From the NCBI GenBank assembly GCA_018223375.1, contig JAGTTS010000009.1, positions 39,858 to 103,857 on the forward strand: a stretch of 64,000 bases of DNA, read 5' to 3'. This DNA is from Clostridiaceae bacterium Marseille-Q3526 (GTDB taxonomy: Bacteria; Bacillota; Clostridia; Lachnospirales; Lachnospiraceae). The translations under genes were made by a program, and so were the position numbers. The notes below the pieces were generated by a model. It ran no database searches. It was given only the letters and a program-made list of their open reading frames with translations, and was not told the DNA's origin. Numbering within the stretch: the first letter of the stretch is position 1; the number at the start of each line of letters is the position of its first letter. Positions 15,953-25,033 of this stretch are shown one piece after another.

Positions 15953-16741
15953 CTACAGCAGCGTTTTTAAAATTTTTAAAACACCGTCTCTCACATTGGT
16001 GTCTGCCTGAAAGCGGGCGGCCTGCTTTACCTCTGGTCTGGCGTTGCCCACCGCGAAGCTGTAATAGGCCCTGTTTAACATTTCCACATCGTTCAGCTGA
16101 TCTCCAAAGGCCATCGTCTCCTCCGGGGCAATTCCAAGGCTCTCCTGAAGAGTTTTCACAGCCTCTCCTTTGTTGACCTCCAAAGCCATGCAGTCCATCC
16201 ACATGTCCCCGGAAATCGTAATCTTCATCCTGTCCCTGTACTTATCCCAGAACGCTCCCGCCTCTGCCTGAATATCAGATTTTTTGTAGGCCGCCACCTT
16301 GATGATGGAATCGTCCACCTTAGTCACATCTTCCACCTGGACTACGTCGAAATGGTATCCGTCTCTCACCCAGTCGATAAATTCCTGATTTTTTGTCTCC
16401 ATATAAGCGTGGCTGGATCCACTGATAACCAGATCCAGGCTGGGATTCTTTCTGATATCCTCAATCAGTTCCACCGCATCCGCTCTTTTCATGGGATAGA
16501 GAAACAGATTTCTGCCAAGGCATCCCAGATAGGCGCCGTTTTCCGCAATATAGAAAATTTCCTTTCCGATGGGGGCAAAGGTGTATTCAATGCTGGCCGC
16601 CTGGCGTCCGCTGGCCGCTGCAAAATGAATCTGCTTTTCCTTCTTCAGGCGCATAATCACATCAAACAGCTCTTGATTGATCTTGTTTTCTCCATCTCTC
16701 ACCAAGGTTCCGTCTATGTCAGATACTATCAGCTTAATCAT
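15953..16741 (-). CDS. Cof-type HAD-IIB hydrolase
   Basis: A 262-residue haloacid-dehalogenase phosphatase of class IIB. The nucleophile motif I is SDIDGTLV (Asp8, Asp10), motif II ASGR, motif III K in NKGEAVKTL, and motif IV FGDQLNDVEML, with the C2-type cap between. These enzymes dephosphorylate sugar phosphates or cofactors such as FMN and PLP. Its ATG overlaps the maf stop (ATGA), so translation of the two is coupled. Confidence 0.9.
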   Translation of the reverse strand: MIKLIVSDIDGTLVRDGENKINQELFDVIMRLKKEKQIHFAAASGRQAASIEYTFAPIGKEIFYIAENGAYLGCLGRNLFLYPMKRADAVELIEDIRKNPSLDLVISGSSHAYMETKNQEFIDWVRDGYHFDVVQVEDVTKVDDSIIKVAAYKKSDIQAEAGAFWDKYRDRMKITISGDMWMDCMALEVNKGEAVKTLQESLGIAPEETMAFGDQLNDVEMLNRAYYSFAVGNARPEVKQAARFQADTNVRDGVLKILKTLL

Positions 16742-17364
16742 TCGATTCCCTCCGCCAGTTCTCTCAGTTTTCGATAGGTTCTGCCTGCTGGAAGTCCCAT
16801 CACGCTTGTGTAGGAGCCGTTTACCCCCTCAATAAAAGCGGCGAACACGCCCTGAACGCCGTAGGCCCCGGCCTTATCCATGGACTCCCCGCAGGAAATG
16901 TACTCTTCTATCTCCCTTTCTGTCATGGGAGCTACAGACACGTCCGTCTTCTCCGCAAAGGTAACGGTTCTGCCCTCATACAGAATGGTAACGCCTGTGT
17001 AAACCTGGTGCACACGGCCGGAAATCAGCCGGATCATCCGTTTCGCGTCCTCCTCGTCTTTGGGTTTTCCAAGAATCTCCCCGTCGGCCGCCACAATCGT
17101 ATCCGCACCGATGACTGCAAAACGTCCTCCAAGCTCTTTCTGGCAGCGTCTATATACATCCTCCGCCTTCTGCCAGGACAGCTCCTTGACGATCTGCTCC
17201 GGATCAGAGGAGGTAATGTGTTCCTCCACCTGGGAGGGCATAATCACCGGCTCAATTCCTATCTGATTTAAAATATCCCTCCTTCTCGGAGAGGCGGAGG
17301 CCAGCACCACCGGAAAGGAAAAAACCTTCCAGATCTGCGATCCGCATTTATTCTGTTCTTTCAT
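16738..17364 (-). CDS. maf: Maf family nucleotide pyrophosphatase
   Basis: A 208-residue Maf protein, a house-cleaning pyrophosphatase that hydrolyses non-canonical or TTP/UTP-type nucleotides in the cytosol. The signature SASPRRRDIL lies at about residues 23-32, with the catalytic GADTIVAADGEILGKP near 93 and ISGRVHQVYTGV, DKAGAYGVQG and VMGLP following. The N-terminal 17 residues before FPVVLASASPRR are an extension. It overlaps the downstream HAD gene by 4 bases. Confidence 0.92.
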   Translation of the reverse strand: MKEQNKCGSQIWKVFSFPVVLASASPRRRDILNQIGIEPVIMPSQVEEHITSSDPEQIVKELSWQKAEDVYRRCQKELGGRFAVIGADTIVAADGEILGKPKDEEDAKRMIRLISGRVHQVYTGVTILYEGRTVTFAEKTDVSVAPMTEREIEEYISCGESMDKAGAYGVQGVFAAFIEGVNGSYTSVMGLPAGRTYRKLRELAEGIE

Positions 17365-17446
17365 ATATAAAATCTCCTGTTTTCTTTGCTGTCCTCTCTT
17401 TTATACCATAAAAACGAAGGTCTGGCAAACTTCCGTTTTCCTTTTA

Positions 17447-20400
17447 TTATGCAGAGGGCATTTCTCCCGACGGGAAGAAATCAAAAAGGCTCATCTGTCT
17501 GGCTCTGGCTTCAGGCGTTCCCGCCAGCTCCTCGTTCTGGATTTCTGCCTCCGGAAGCTCTCTCAGAAACGGCGACGGCTCTCCTGAGGTCACGAGAATC
17601 AGCTCTTCTCTGGCTCTGGTCATACCCACATAGAAAAGGCGGCGTTCTTCCTCCGCCTGCTCCGTCTCCAGAGGAAGCGAGCCTTTTCTCATGCCCGGGA
17701 TAATAACGGCTGGAAATTCCAGGCCTTTAGAGGCGTGAAGCGTCATCAGGGAAACGGCGTCCGCTGCGTAGCGTTTCTTTCCGCAGCGTTTTAAGTCCCC
17801 CTCCCTTCCCCAGAAGAGAGTAAACAAAAAGTCTTTCATTGTCTTATGAAACATGGCCATCGACGCAAGCCGGGCCAGGGGCTCGTCTTCCTTCAGATCC
17901 CGGTCGCCCATCCAGGCTTTCAGAAGATCCGCAGGCTTTTTCCCGGCCATAGGCCGGTATTTTTCCAGCAGCTGCAAAAGCTTCTCTCCGCCTATGCGGC
18001 GGTTCAGAAATTGGACGGTTCTCTTAAATGCCGTTTCCTCCATTCCCTCCCCAGCCTCTGTCAGAAGAGCGAAAAATCCTTCCGCCTCACGGACGGTATC
18101 TGCCTCCAGAAACGTCCCTCTTCCCGTGACAATATAGGGGATTCCCTCTGTCCTCAAACATTCCTCCATCTCTTCTGCCTGGCGGTTTGTCCTGCACAGC
18201 ACGGCAATGTCTGAAAAGCTTCTGGGACCTTTTTCCAAAAAAGTGCCCCGCTCCTGAGCGTCCAGCATGTCGATGCCGCCTATCATCCGGTTAATTTCCC
18301 TGGCTGTGAAAATCCCCTCAGAGCGCCTTCCCCCTGCCTTCACCACGCGGACTGGATCCCCGGAACCGGCCTTTGCGGCAAGTGTTCTCTCCCCGCCTGG
18401 ATTGTGGGAAATCACGCTGCAGGCAGCCTTTACAATCGGTTCTGTGGAGCGGTAATTCTCCTGAAGGGCGATAACCTTTGTCTCCGGAATGTCCTGCAGA
18501 AGCCTCTTAAAGCACTCTGCGTCAGAGCCTCTGAAGCCGTAAATCGCCTGATCCGGATCTCCGATAACAAACAGCTCTCTTCCCTCTTTGTTCCACTCCC
18601 GGATCAGCGCGTACTGGAGAGGGCTGATATCCTGAAACTCGTCTACCAGAAGATACCGAAAATGGGAGCAGAAGCGGCAGATGGCCGGGCAGTTCTCCCT
18701 GAGCAGCGAAACCGTTCTGATCAGCAGATCGTCAAAATCCAGCCAGCCCTGCGCTTCCATGGCTGTTCTGTATCTGTCAAAAGCTTTCTGGAAGGAATTC
18801 TCCTCCTTTTCTCCCATTTTTTCTGACATCTCCTGAGCCAGGGCCAGTTCCGTCTTTTTTCTGGAAACACGGCGCAGAAATTCTGTGGGGCGAAGGGGTT
18901 TTGACTCCTCCTCAAGAATCTCTTCCGCCAGGGCAGAAAGCTCCAGCGGATCTGCCAAATCTGCCTTTTCACCTGCCGCTTCCAGCATTTTCAGGCAGAT
19001 AGAGTGAAAGGTTCCTGTCTGAATCAGGCTCTGGCCCCTCTTATTTGCCAGCTCCCGTTTCAGACGCTCCCTGAGTTCTCCTGCCGCCTGGTTCGTAAAG
19101 GTCACCGCCGTAATCTCCGACGGCTTGACTCTCCTTTTTTCAATCAGGCATTTGATTCTGGCTGTCAGCGTTCCCGTCTTTCCTGTTCCAGGTCCGGCTA
19201 TCACCGCCAGACAGGAGGAGGGAAGCTCTGCCGCCTCTCTCTGCTTTTCATTCAGGAGGGACAGAAAATCTGCCGGCCTGTCAGCCCTTTTATCCGGCTC
19301 CCCGGCCAAAGCCTTTGCTGAAAAGTTCTCTTCTCCAGACTGTTCCCGCTCATGTTTCTCGCAGCCAGACGCCGTTCTGTTTCCTGCCTCTGAATCCGTC
19401 TCCGTCTCGAACAGGCCGCTCATGCTCATCTGTCCCTCCGGGCTCTCAATCTCGTCCGGAGTAAACAGCCGCACAGCGCCGTACTCCCCGTCAAAGCCTG
19501 GCAGCCGCTCCACCTTTCCCTCCCGCAGCCTCCTGATTCCCTCGGCGGTCAGATAACCGCATTCCCGCTTAATGTCCTCGATGGGAACCTCCCGCAGAAT
19601 GGCAAACTCTGTTCCCAGCTTCCGGATCATAGTCTCATACTCCTCCCTGACCTTCTTTCCGGCGGCGGAACGGCCTGTGGAGGCCGCGATTACCTCCAAA
19701 AGCGGAACCAGGCTCTCAAAAGGCTTCGCCTTCTCAGGTACAAAGCCTTCCGGCCGGTCGGCCAGCTGGGCAATCCGGTGGGAAACTCCCATGGTCAGGC
19801 GTTTCTGGCAGACAGGGCAGATTCCTCCCTGGGCCTCTGCCTCTGCAGGACTCAGGCAGATATGGCATTTCCTGTGGCCGTCAAAGTGGTACTTTCCCTC
19901 CTCCGGGAAAAATTCTATGGTTCCGTCAAGCCCTTCTCCCGTTTCCACCGCCTGTTTTAAGCCATAATAAGACAAATCTCCGCTTAAAAGGTTGGCTTCC
20001 CGCCCAAGCTTGGCCGGAGAGTGGGCGTCTGAATTGGAAATCAGCTGGAAGCGATCCAATGCGGAAAGCTGCCAGTTCATAGGCGGATCGGAGGAGAGCC
20101 CCGTCTCGACGGCATGGATATAGGGCGTCAGCTCCCCAAAGCACTCCTCCGCCCGGTCAAAGCCAGAAAGAGCGCCGAACATGGAAAAATGCGGCGTCCA
20201 GATGTGGGCGGGAATAAACATGCCCTCCGGGCAGGTCTCCAGCATAATCTCCAGCAGATCATGGCAGGACAGGCCCAGAATCGGCCTCCCGTCTGAATGG
20301 ATATTTCCAATGGCCTCCAGCCTGGCCGACAGCTTCTCCGCCTCTTCAAGGCCCGGCAGAAGAATCAGGCTGTGAACCTTTCTCACTTTTCCATCCTGTT

Positions 20401-20683
20401 TGTAGATAGAGCTGATCTCACCGGAAACCACAAATCTGGTCCGTTCCTCCTCCGCTCCGGCCTCCGGGCTCAGAACGCAGTCCTCCCGGAGACGGTACAG
20501 ACCGTCCTCTGCCGGTATCAGCTTTTCCTTCAGCTCCTCTCTCCAAGCCGGATGAGTAAAATCTCCGGTTCCCAGAAGCCGGATTCCCTTCTTTCTGGCC
20601 TGGAAATCCAGCTGCTCCGGCGTCAAATCGCGGCTGGTAGCCCTGGAATACCTGGAATGAATGTGCAGATCTGCAATATACAT
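17447..20683 (-). CDS. Endonuclease Q-like / UvrD-type helicase fusion protein
   Basis: A 1078-residue fusion. Residues 1 to about 420 resemble endonuclease Q, a PHP-fold enzyme that nicks DNA at deaminated bases: DLHIHSRYS at 4, GTGDFTHPAW near 38, SNSDAHSPAKLGREANLL near 216, and a four-Cys zinc site at CHIC...CPVC near 270-293. After a linker (about 425-470) comes a UvrD/Rep/PcrA SF1A helicase: AGPGTGKTGTLT (Walker A), LLVDEFQDISPLQYALI (motif II), GDPDQAIYGFRG (III), NYRSTEPIV (IV), LMTLHASKGLEFPAVI (V) and RLFYVGMTRAREEL (VI). The architecture couples damage incision to unwinding. It stands alone upstream of the maf-HAD pair. Confidence 0.88.
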   Translation of the reverse strand: MYIADLHIHSRYSRATSRDLTPEQLDFQARKKGIRLLGTGDFTHPAWREELKEKLIPAEDGLYRLREDCVLSPEAGAEEERTRFVVSGEISSIYKQDGKVRKVHSLILLPGLEEAEKLSARLEAIGNIHSDGRPILGLSCHDLLEIMLETCPEGMFIPAHIWTPHFSMFGALSGFDRAEECFGELTPYIHAVETGLSSDPPMNWQLSALDRFQLISNSDAHSPAKLGREANLLSGDLSYYGLKQAVETGEGLDGTIEFFPEEGKYHFDGHRKCHICLSPAEAEAQGGICPVCQKRLTMGVSHRIAQLADRPEGFVPEKAKPFESLVPLLEVIAASTGRSAAGKKVREEYETMIRKLGTEFAILREVPIEDIKRECGYLTAEGIRRLREGKVERLPGFDGEYGAVRLFTPDEIESPEGQMSMSGLFETETDSEAGNRTASGCEKHEREQSGEENFSAKALAGEPDKRADRPADFLSLLNEKQREAAELPSSCLAVIAGPGTGKTGTLTARIKCLIEKRRVKPSEITAVTFTNQAAGELRERLKRELANKRGQSLIQTGTFHSICLKMLEAAGEKADLADPLELSALAEEILEEESKPLRPTEFLRRVSRKKTELALAQEMSEKMGEKEENSFQKAFDRYRTAMEAQGWLDFDDLLIRTVSLLRENCPAICRFCSHFRYLLVDEFQDISPLQYALIREWNKEGRELFVIGDPDQAIYGFRGSDAECFKRLLQDIPETKVIALQENYRSTEPIVKAACSVISHNPGGERTLAAKAGSGDPVRVVKAGGRRSEGIFTAREINRMIGGIDMLDAQERGTFLEKGPRSFSDIAVLCRTNRQAEEMEECLRTEGIPYIVTGRGTFLEADTVREAEGFFALLTEAGEGMEETAFKRTVQFLNRRIGGEKLLQLLEKYRPMAGKKPADLLKAWMGDRDLKEDEPLARLASMAMFHKTMKDFLFTLFWGREGDLKRCGKKRYAADAVSLMTLHASKGLEFPAVIIPGMRKGSLPLETEQAEEERRLFYVGMTRAREELILVTSGEPSPFLRELPEAEIQNEELAGTPEARARQMSLFDFFPSGEMPSA

Positions 20684-20759
20684 AAAATCCCTCCCTGAGC
20701 GCTTGTCTGTTTTCTTTTCTCTTTTTTCTCTACTGTCTTTTTCTGTGATCCGCTTCTGC

Positions 20760-22001
20760 TTATACGCCCCACAGTGCTTTTACCGCTTCAGAAAGCCCCT
20801 GGTCGGAAAAGATTTCCTCTTCCCAGAAAGCGTTCTGAAGAAACTCCAGATTCTCCTCCGAATACTCAATTTCCTTTGAAAGAAGACGGATATGCTCTGC
20901 CTGCGCCTCTCTGGAAAGACCTCCCTGGCGGAGAACTGCGTTTAAGTCTGTCAGCCTTGCGAGAACTGCAAATAAAACAGCCAGACCGGCCCGGGAGTAC
21001 GCGTCCCCGTCAAAAGCGCATTTTCCAAAATAGCGGTAAACTCCATACTCCACCAGCCGTTCATAGAGTTCTGTCCCGTCCTCTCGTCTGGCCGCAGCCA
21101 GAGACAGCAGCTCCTCCACAGAACAGTCAAGCTCATCCAGAAGCTTAGTCCAGAACTCCCCCATAGGCTCCAGCTGCCTCAAAACGGCGAACAGCTGTCT
21201 GAAGTACGCTGCTCTCTCTTCCTGGAGTTCTGGATTTTTTACTGATTTTTCAGAACATTCAGCGCTTTCGGCGTTGAAACGCTCTGAGATCTGCTCTGAA
21301 AACCGGCGGATTTTACCGGCTGTCTCTTCCAGCTCTTCCGTGTCGTCCAGACATTCCTGGATCTGTCCAGCCAGCTTAAGGAACTGGACGATTCGATCCG
21401 CCAGGCCGCTCCTGGAAGGGCTGCTGTCCTCCTCATTTTCCTGTAAAGCGCCGCCTCCCGCCAAAATCTGAAACGCCGCTTCCCTGGCAGAAAGGATAGA
21501 TAAAAGGTAGGAGGCTTCCTCTGTCTGGGGCTGTTTTACAGCTTTTTCCCACTGCCTCCTCTCCTCTTCGCTTTCCCATTCCACAGTAAGCCTGAGAGGG
21601 CCGGACTCCGACACAAACAGTCTCGCAGCCTCCTCGCAGCACAGTCCAAGTCCTGTCTCTGTCCAGTCTAAAAGCCCTGGAATTTCCTCGTACCACTCAT
21701 AAAATCTGGGATGCTCCCTGCAGATGCCGCACAAATGCTCCTCCCCCAAGTGAATAAAAATATCGCACAAATTGCTGTCGTTTAAAAAAGCACAGCGCTC
21801 CTGCTCCCCTTTTAAACGGAAATGAGGCGTTCCTTCCCTGGAAATCCCATCTTCCAGTCTCTTTCCGAACTCTCCTTTTACCGTTCTGTAAAACTGATCC
21901 GTCTCCTCATCTATGTCAATTTCCCATCCGATGCAGCAGTTATCCCTGCACCTGGACGCGATACACTGAAAGCTGCCGCAGTAAGAAGGTTTTACTATCA
22001 T
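20760..22001 (-). CDS. fliB: Flagellin lysine-N-methylase family (FliB)
   Basis: A 413-residue FliB family protein. Its N-terminus is rich in conserved cysteines (YCGSFQCIASRCRDNCCIGWEIDI, CAFLNDSNLCDIF, CGICREHPRFYEW), the presumed iron-sulfur or metal site. FliB of Salmonella methylates flagellin lysines. The start at 22001 follows GGAG by 11 bases and begins with the conserved MIVKPSYC; the open frame continues upstream to 22082 without conserved sequence. No flagellar genes are in the window, so in this genome the substrate may be another surface protein. Confidence 0.8.
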   Translation of the reverse strand: MIVKPSYCGSFQCIASRCRDNCCIGWEIDIDEETDQFYRTVKGEFGKRLEDGISREGTPHFRLKGEQERCAFLNDSNLCDIFIHLGEEHLCGICREHPRFYEWYEEIPGLLDWTETGLGLCCEEAARLFVSESGPLRLTVEWESEEERRQWEKAVKQPQTEEASYLLSILSAREAAFQILAGGGALQENEEDSSPSRSGLADRIVQFLKLAGQIQECLDDTEELEETAGKIRRFSEQISERFNAESAECSEKSVKNPELQEERAAYFRQLFAVLRQLEPMGEFWTKLLDELDCSVEELLSLAAARREDGTELYERLVEYGVYRYFGKCAFDGDAYSRAGLAVLFAVLARLTDLNAVLRQGGLSREAQAEHIRLLSKEIEYSEENLEFLQNAFWEEEIFSDQGLSEAVKALWGV

Positions 22002-22222
22002 TGTCTCTCTTTCTCCTCTGTCTGATTCTGTAAAATATTGCAGGATATCTGTATCCAGGCGCAGACAGCGCCTGCTTTTCATATACCAGACTCAGTATAC
22101 CACCGGGCGCAGCACCCGGCAACTTGCAGCGCTGCCTTAAAATGATTGTAAGCCTTCTTTCTATATGGTAAGATAAAATATGATAAGACAAATGAACACT
22201 GGTTTTGACGAAAGGAGAAGCA

Positions 22223-22897
22223 ATGGAACACTTAGAAGGAAACCGTCTGCCGTTAATCGGCGATACAGCCCCTGCCTTTCAGGCGCTTACCACAAAAGGA
22301 ACCGTTCACTTTCCAGACGATTATCAGGGAAAATGGGTACTCTTTTTCTCACATCCCTCTGATTTCACCCCTGTATGCACCACAGAATTTATGACCATCG
22401 CCTCCATGGCAGAAGAATTTAAAGCACTTAACACAGAGCTGCTAGGACTTTCCGTAGACTCTCTGTACTCTCACATCGCATGGATCCGCCGGATTGAAGA
22501 GCTGTCCTGGAACGGCATTGAGCAGGTTCATGTTGATTTCCCTGTCATTGCTGACTTAAACATGAAGGTATCCCATCTGTATGGTATGCTGCAGCCCAAC
22601 GTGTCCAGCACCCAGGCTGTCCGGGCCGTGTTTATCATTGATCCAAACGCTGTCATCCGGGCAATTATCTATTATCCGTTAAATCTGGGACGGAATTTTG
22701 ACGAGCTGAAACGCATTATTTCAGCGCTTCAGAAGGCGGACGCCGATCACTGCTCCACTCCCGCCAACTGGCGGCCGGGAGACGATGTGATCCTCCCATC
22801 CCCCGTTACCTGCGACGAAGCAAAGGAGCGGGCAGAACATCCCGGAGAAAACGAATATTCTCTCGACTGGTTTTTAAACTTCCGAAAAGAAAAGTAG
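22223..22897 (+). CDS. Peroxiredoxin, Prx6/1-Cys-like
   Basis: A 224-residue thiol peroxidase that reduces hydrogen peroxide and alkyl hydroperoxides. The peroxidatic cysteine lies in HPSDFTPVCTTEF (about residue 46), followed by LGLSVDSLYSHIAW, FPVIADLNMKVSHLYGM and AVFIIDPN, and a C-terminal extension with HCSTPANWRPGDDVILP typical of the Prx6 class. The ATG at 22223 follows AAAGGAG and is preferred to an upstream TTG. It is monocistronic and divergent from fliB. Confidence 0.92.
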   Translation: MEHLEGNRLPLIGDTAPAFQALTTKGTVHFPDDYQGKWVLFFSHPSDFTPVCTTEFMTIASMAEEFKALNTELLGLSVDSLYSHIAWIRRIEELSWNGIEQVHVDFPVIADLNMKVSHLYGMLQPNVSSTQAVRAVFIIDPNAVIRAIIYYPLNLGRNFDELKRIISALQKADADHCSTPANWRPGDDVILPSPVTCDEAKERAEHPGENEYSLDWFLNFRKEK

Positions 22898-22946
22898 GAC
22901 AACATTTTGTCAGAAAATCGACCGTTTATCTTCAGATATTCGTAAA

Positions 22947-22975
22947 TTGCCTTTTTCCTCCTGCTCCCTTATAAT
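22947..22975 (+). promoter_or_regulatory. Promoter of the DUF4358-MBOAT-DHHW operon
   Basis: TTGCCT (22947-22952), 17 bases, TATAAT (22970-22975), 45 bases upstream of the first gene. AAAGGAGG before the ATG at 23021 is the ribosome-binding site. Confidence 0.65.
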
Positions 22976-23020
22976 GGTGACAGGAACACCAGCTGGTGAT
23001 TAAAAGGAGGATCATTTATT

Positions 23021-23584
23021 ATGATAAAAAAACAGTTGATTGCATGTTTTATGGCAGCTTCTCTGGCTGCTGCATCCCTGACGGGATGTTCCGGCAGCCC
23101 TTCTTCCAATGAGACATCTGCTCAGGAAACTGTTGCCAATGTATCTTTAGACGATGTTTTAAAGGATATCAAGGAAGCTTACGGAGAAAATTATGTTCCT
23201 GATTCTTCCGTCGACGAGCAGATGCTTTCCGATATTATCGGACTTTCTCCAGATCTCTATGAAAGCTATGTGGCAGAGATGCCTATGATCAGCACCTTTG
23301 TAGAAACCTTTATCGGCGTAAAGGCAAAGGAAGGAAAAGGCGAAGAGGCAGAAAAAGCCCTGAATGCTTACCGCGATCAGCTGGTAAACGATACCATGCA
23401 GTATCCCATGAATGTGGCTAAAATCCAGGCTTCCCAGGTAATCCGCCATGGCGACTATGTATTCTTCGTTATGCTTGGCGCGCCTTCCGACGAGGCCATG
23501 GAGGAAGGTGATGAGGAAGCTTTAAAATCTGCTGCTGAAAATAATCAGATCGCTGTCGATATTATTGACGGATACTTTAAATAA
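23021..23584 (+). CDS. DUF4358 lipoprotein
   Basis: A 187-residue lipoprotein with signal peptide and lipobox SLTGC (Cys23). The mature part (DDVLKDIKEAYGENYVP, IIGLSPDLYESYVAEMPMIS, YVFFVMLG) matches DUF4358, a small extracytoplasmic family that regularly precedes MBOAT acyltransferase genes in Lachnospiraceae. The role is unknown; its place as first gene of an O-acylation cassette suggests an accessory function at the membrane. Only 3 bases separate its stop from the MBOAT start. Confidence 0.78.
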   Translation: MIKKQLIACFMAASLAAASLTGCSGSPSSNETSAQETVANVSLDDVLKDIKEAYGENYVPDSSVDEQMLSDIIGLSPDLYESYVAEMPMISTFVETFIGVKAKEGKGEEAEKALNAYRDQLVNDTMQYPMNVAKIQASQVIRHGDYVFFVMLGAPSDEAMEEGDEEALKSAAENNQIAVDIIDGYFK

Positions 23585-23587
23585 GCC

Positions 23588-25012
23588 ATGGTATTTAGCA
23601 GTCTTTTATTTCTGTTCCGTTTTCTTCCCCTGTTTTTGGCGCTGTATTTCGCAGCGCCAAAACGGTTTCGGAACAGTATTTTATTTCTTGGAAGCCTTAT
23701 TTTTTACGGCTGGGGGGAACCGGTCTATATCTCCCTCCTGCTTTTTTCTACTCTGGTGGATTTTGTCCACGGAAAGCTGGCAGGCAGCTTCCGCGAAAAA
23801 GGAAATATGACAGCAGCCAAATGGGTAGTGGCCTCTTCTGCCGCTATCAATTTAGGACTGCTGATTATTTTTAAATATACGGATTTCTTTATCCGCTCTT
23901 TCAATGAACTGACCGGCAGCAGCATTCCCCTTCTGGGACTGGCCCTGCCTATCGGTATTTCCTTTTACACCTTCCAGACCATGTCCTATACCATTGACGT
24001 CTACCGCGGGCAGGCTCCTGTTCAGAATAACCTGATCTCCTTCGGCGCCTATGTATCCATGTTCCCCCAGCTGATTGCCGGTCCCATTGTCCGCTATCAG
24101 GATATTGCGCGGGAATTAAACAGCCGCCGGGAAACAGTGGAGCAGTTTGCCTTCGGCGTCCGCCTTTTTATCATAGGACTGGGAAAAAAGGTGCTGCTGG
24201 CTAACCAGGCCGGCGCTTTATGGACGGAAATCACCGCGATTCTCCCTGGAGATCGAAGTATTTTAATGGTGTGGATGGGAATTCTGGCCTTTTCCTTCCA
24301 GATTTATTTTGATTTTTCCGGATACTCTGACATGGCATCCGGACTGGGCCATATGCTGGGTTTTTATTTCCCGGACAACTTCCGCTATCCCTACATTTCA
24401 AAAAGTATTACAGAATTCTGGAGAAGGTGGCATATTTCCCTGGGAACCTGGTTTAAAGAGTATGTCTACATTCCCCTGGGAGGCAATCGAAAAGGAGGTC
24501 TGTTCCAGATACGGAATATTCTCATTGTATGGCTTCTTACGGGAATCTGGCACGGCGCAGCATTAAATTTCCTTTTATGGGGAATTTATTTTGGAACCTT
24601 GCTGTTATTAGAAAAATTCATTTTGAAACGATGGCTGGAACGGCTTCCCGCTTGGATACAGCATGGCTATACATGTCTGCTCGTCCTGTTGGGGTGGGTA
24701 TTGTTTGCATTTGAAGATATGAATGCCGGATTTGTCTACCTGACCCAGATGGCCGGAGGCGCCGGTCTTCCTCTCTGGAATGATAGAACTTTATTCCTCC
24801 TGTGGGGCAGTCTCATTCTGCTGCTGGCCTGCACAATCGGCTCCACACCGCTTCCTGCTGCAGCAGCCAAAAAGCTGTGTTCAGACATCCAGGGAAAGCT
24901 TAAAACTGCAGGACTGATTCTGGAACCTCTTTTTTTAGGCCTGGTGTGCTTTCTGTCTGTTGCCTACCTGGTAAATGCCACCTACAACCCGTTTTTATAT
25001 TTCCGCTTTTAA
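23588..25012 (+). CDS. MBOAT family O-acyltransferase, AlgI-like
   Basis: A 474-residue polytopic membrane enzyme of the MBOAT family. AlgI-type members pass acyl groups (usually acetyl) across the membrane to extracellular polymers. Conserved pieces are LPIGISFYTFQTMSYTIDVYRG (about 120-141), FPQLIAGPIVRY, FDFSGYSDMASGLGHMLGF, ITEFWRRWHISLGTWFKEYVYIPLGGNRKG (about 278-307), and WLLTGIWHGAALNFLLWG with the catalytic His near residue 325. It is followed by a DHHW protein, the usual partner that completes transfer. Confidence 0.93.
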   Translation: MVFSSLLFLFRFLPLFLALYFAAPKRFRNSILFLGSLIFYGWGEPVYISLLLFSTLVDFVHGKLAGSFREKGNMTAAKWVVASSAAINLGLLIIFKYTDFFIRSFNELTGSSIPLLGLALPIGISFYTFQTMSYTIDVYRGQAPVQNNLISFGAYVSMFPQLIAGPIVRYQDIARELNSRRETVEQFAFGVRLFIIGLGKKVLLANQAGALWTEITAILPGDRSILMVWMGILAFSFQIYFDFSGYSDMASGLGHMLGFYFPDNFRYPYISKSITEFWRRWHISLGTWFKEYVYIPLGGNRKGGLFQIRNILIVWLLTGIWHGAALNFLLWGIYFGTLLLLEKFILKRWLERLPAWIQHGYTCLLVLLGWVLFAFEDMNAGFVYLTQMAGGAGLPLWNDRTLFLLWGSLILLLACTIGSTPLPAAAAKKLCSDIQGKLKTAGLILEPLFLGLVCFLSVAYLVNATYNPFLYFRF

Positions 25013-25033
25013 CGCGGCCAGAAGGAACCTATT

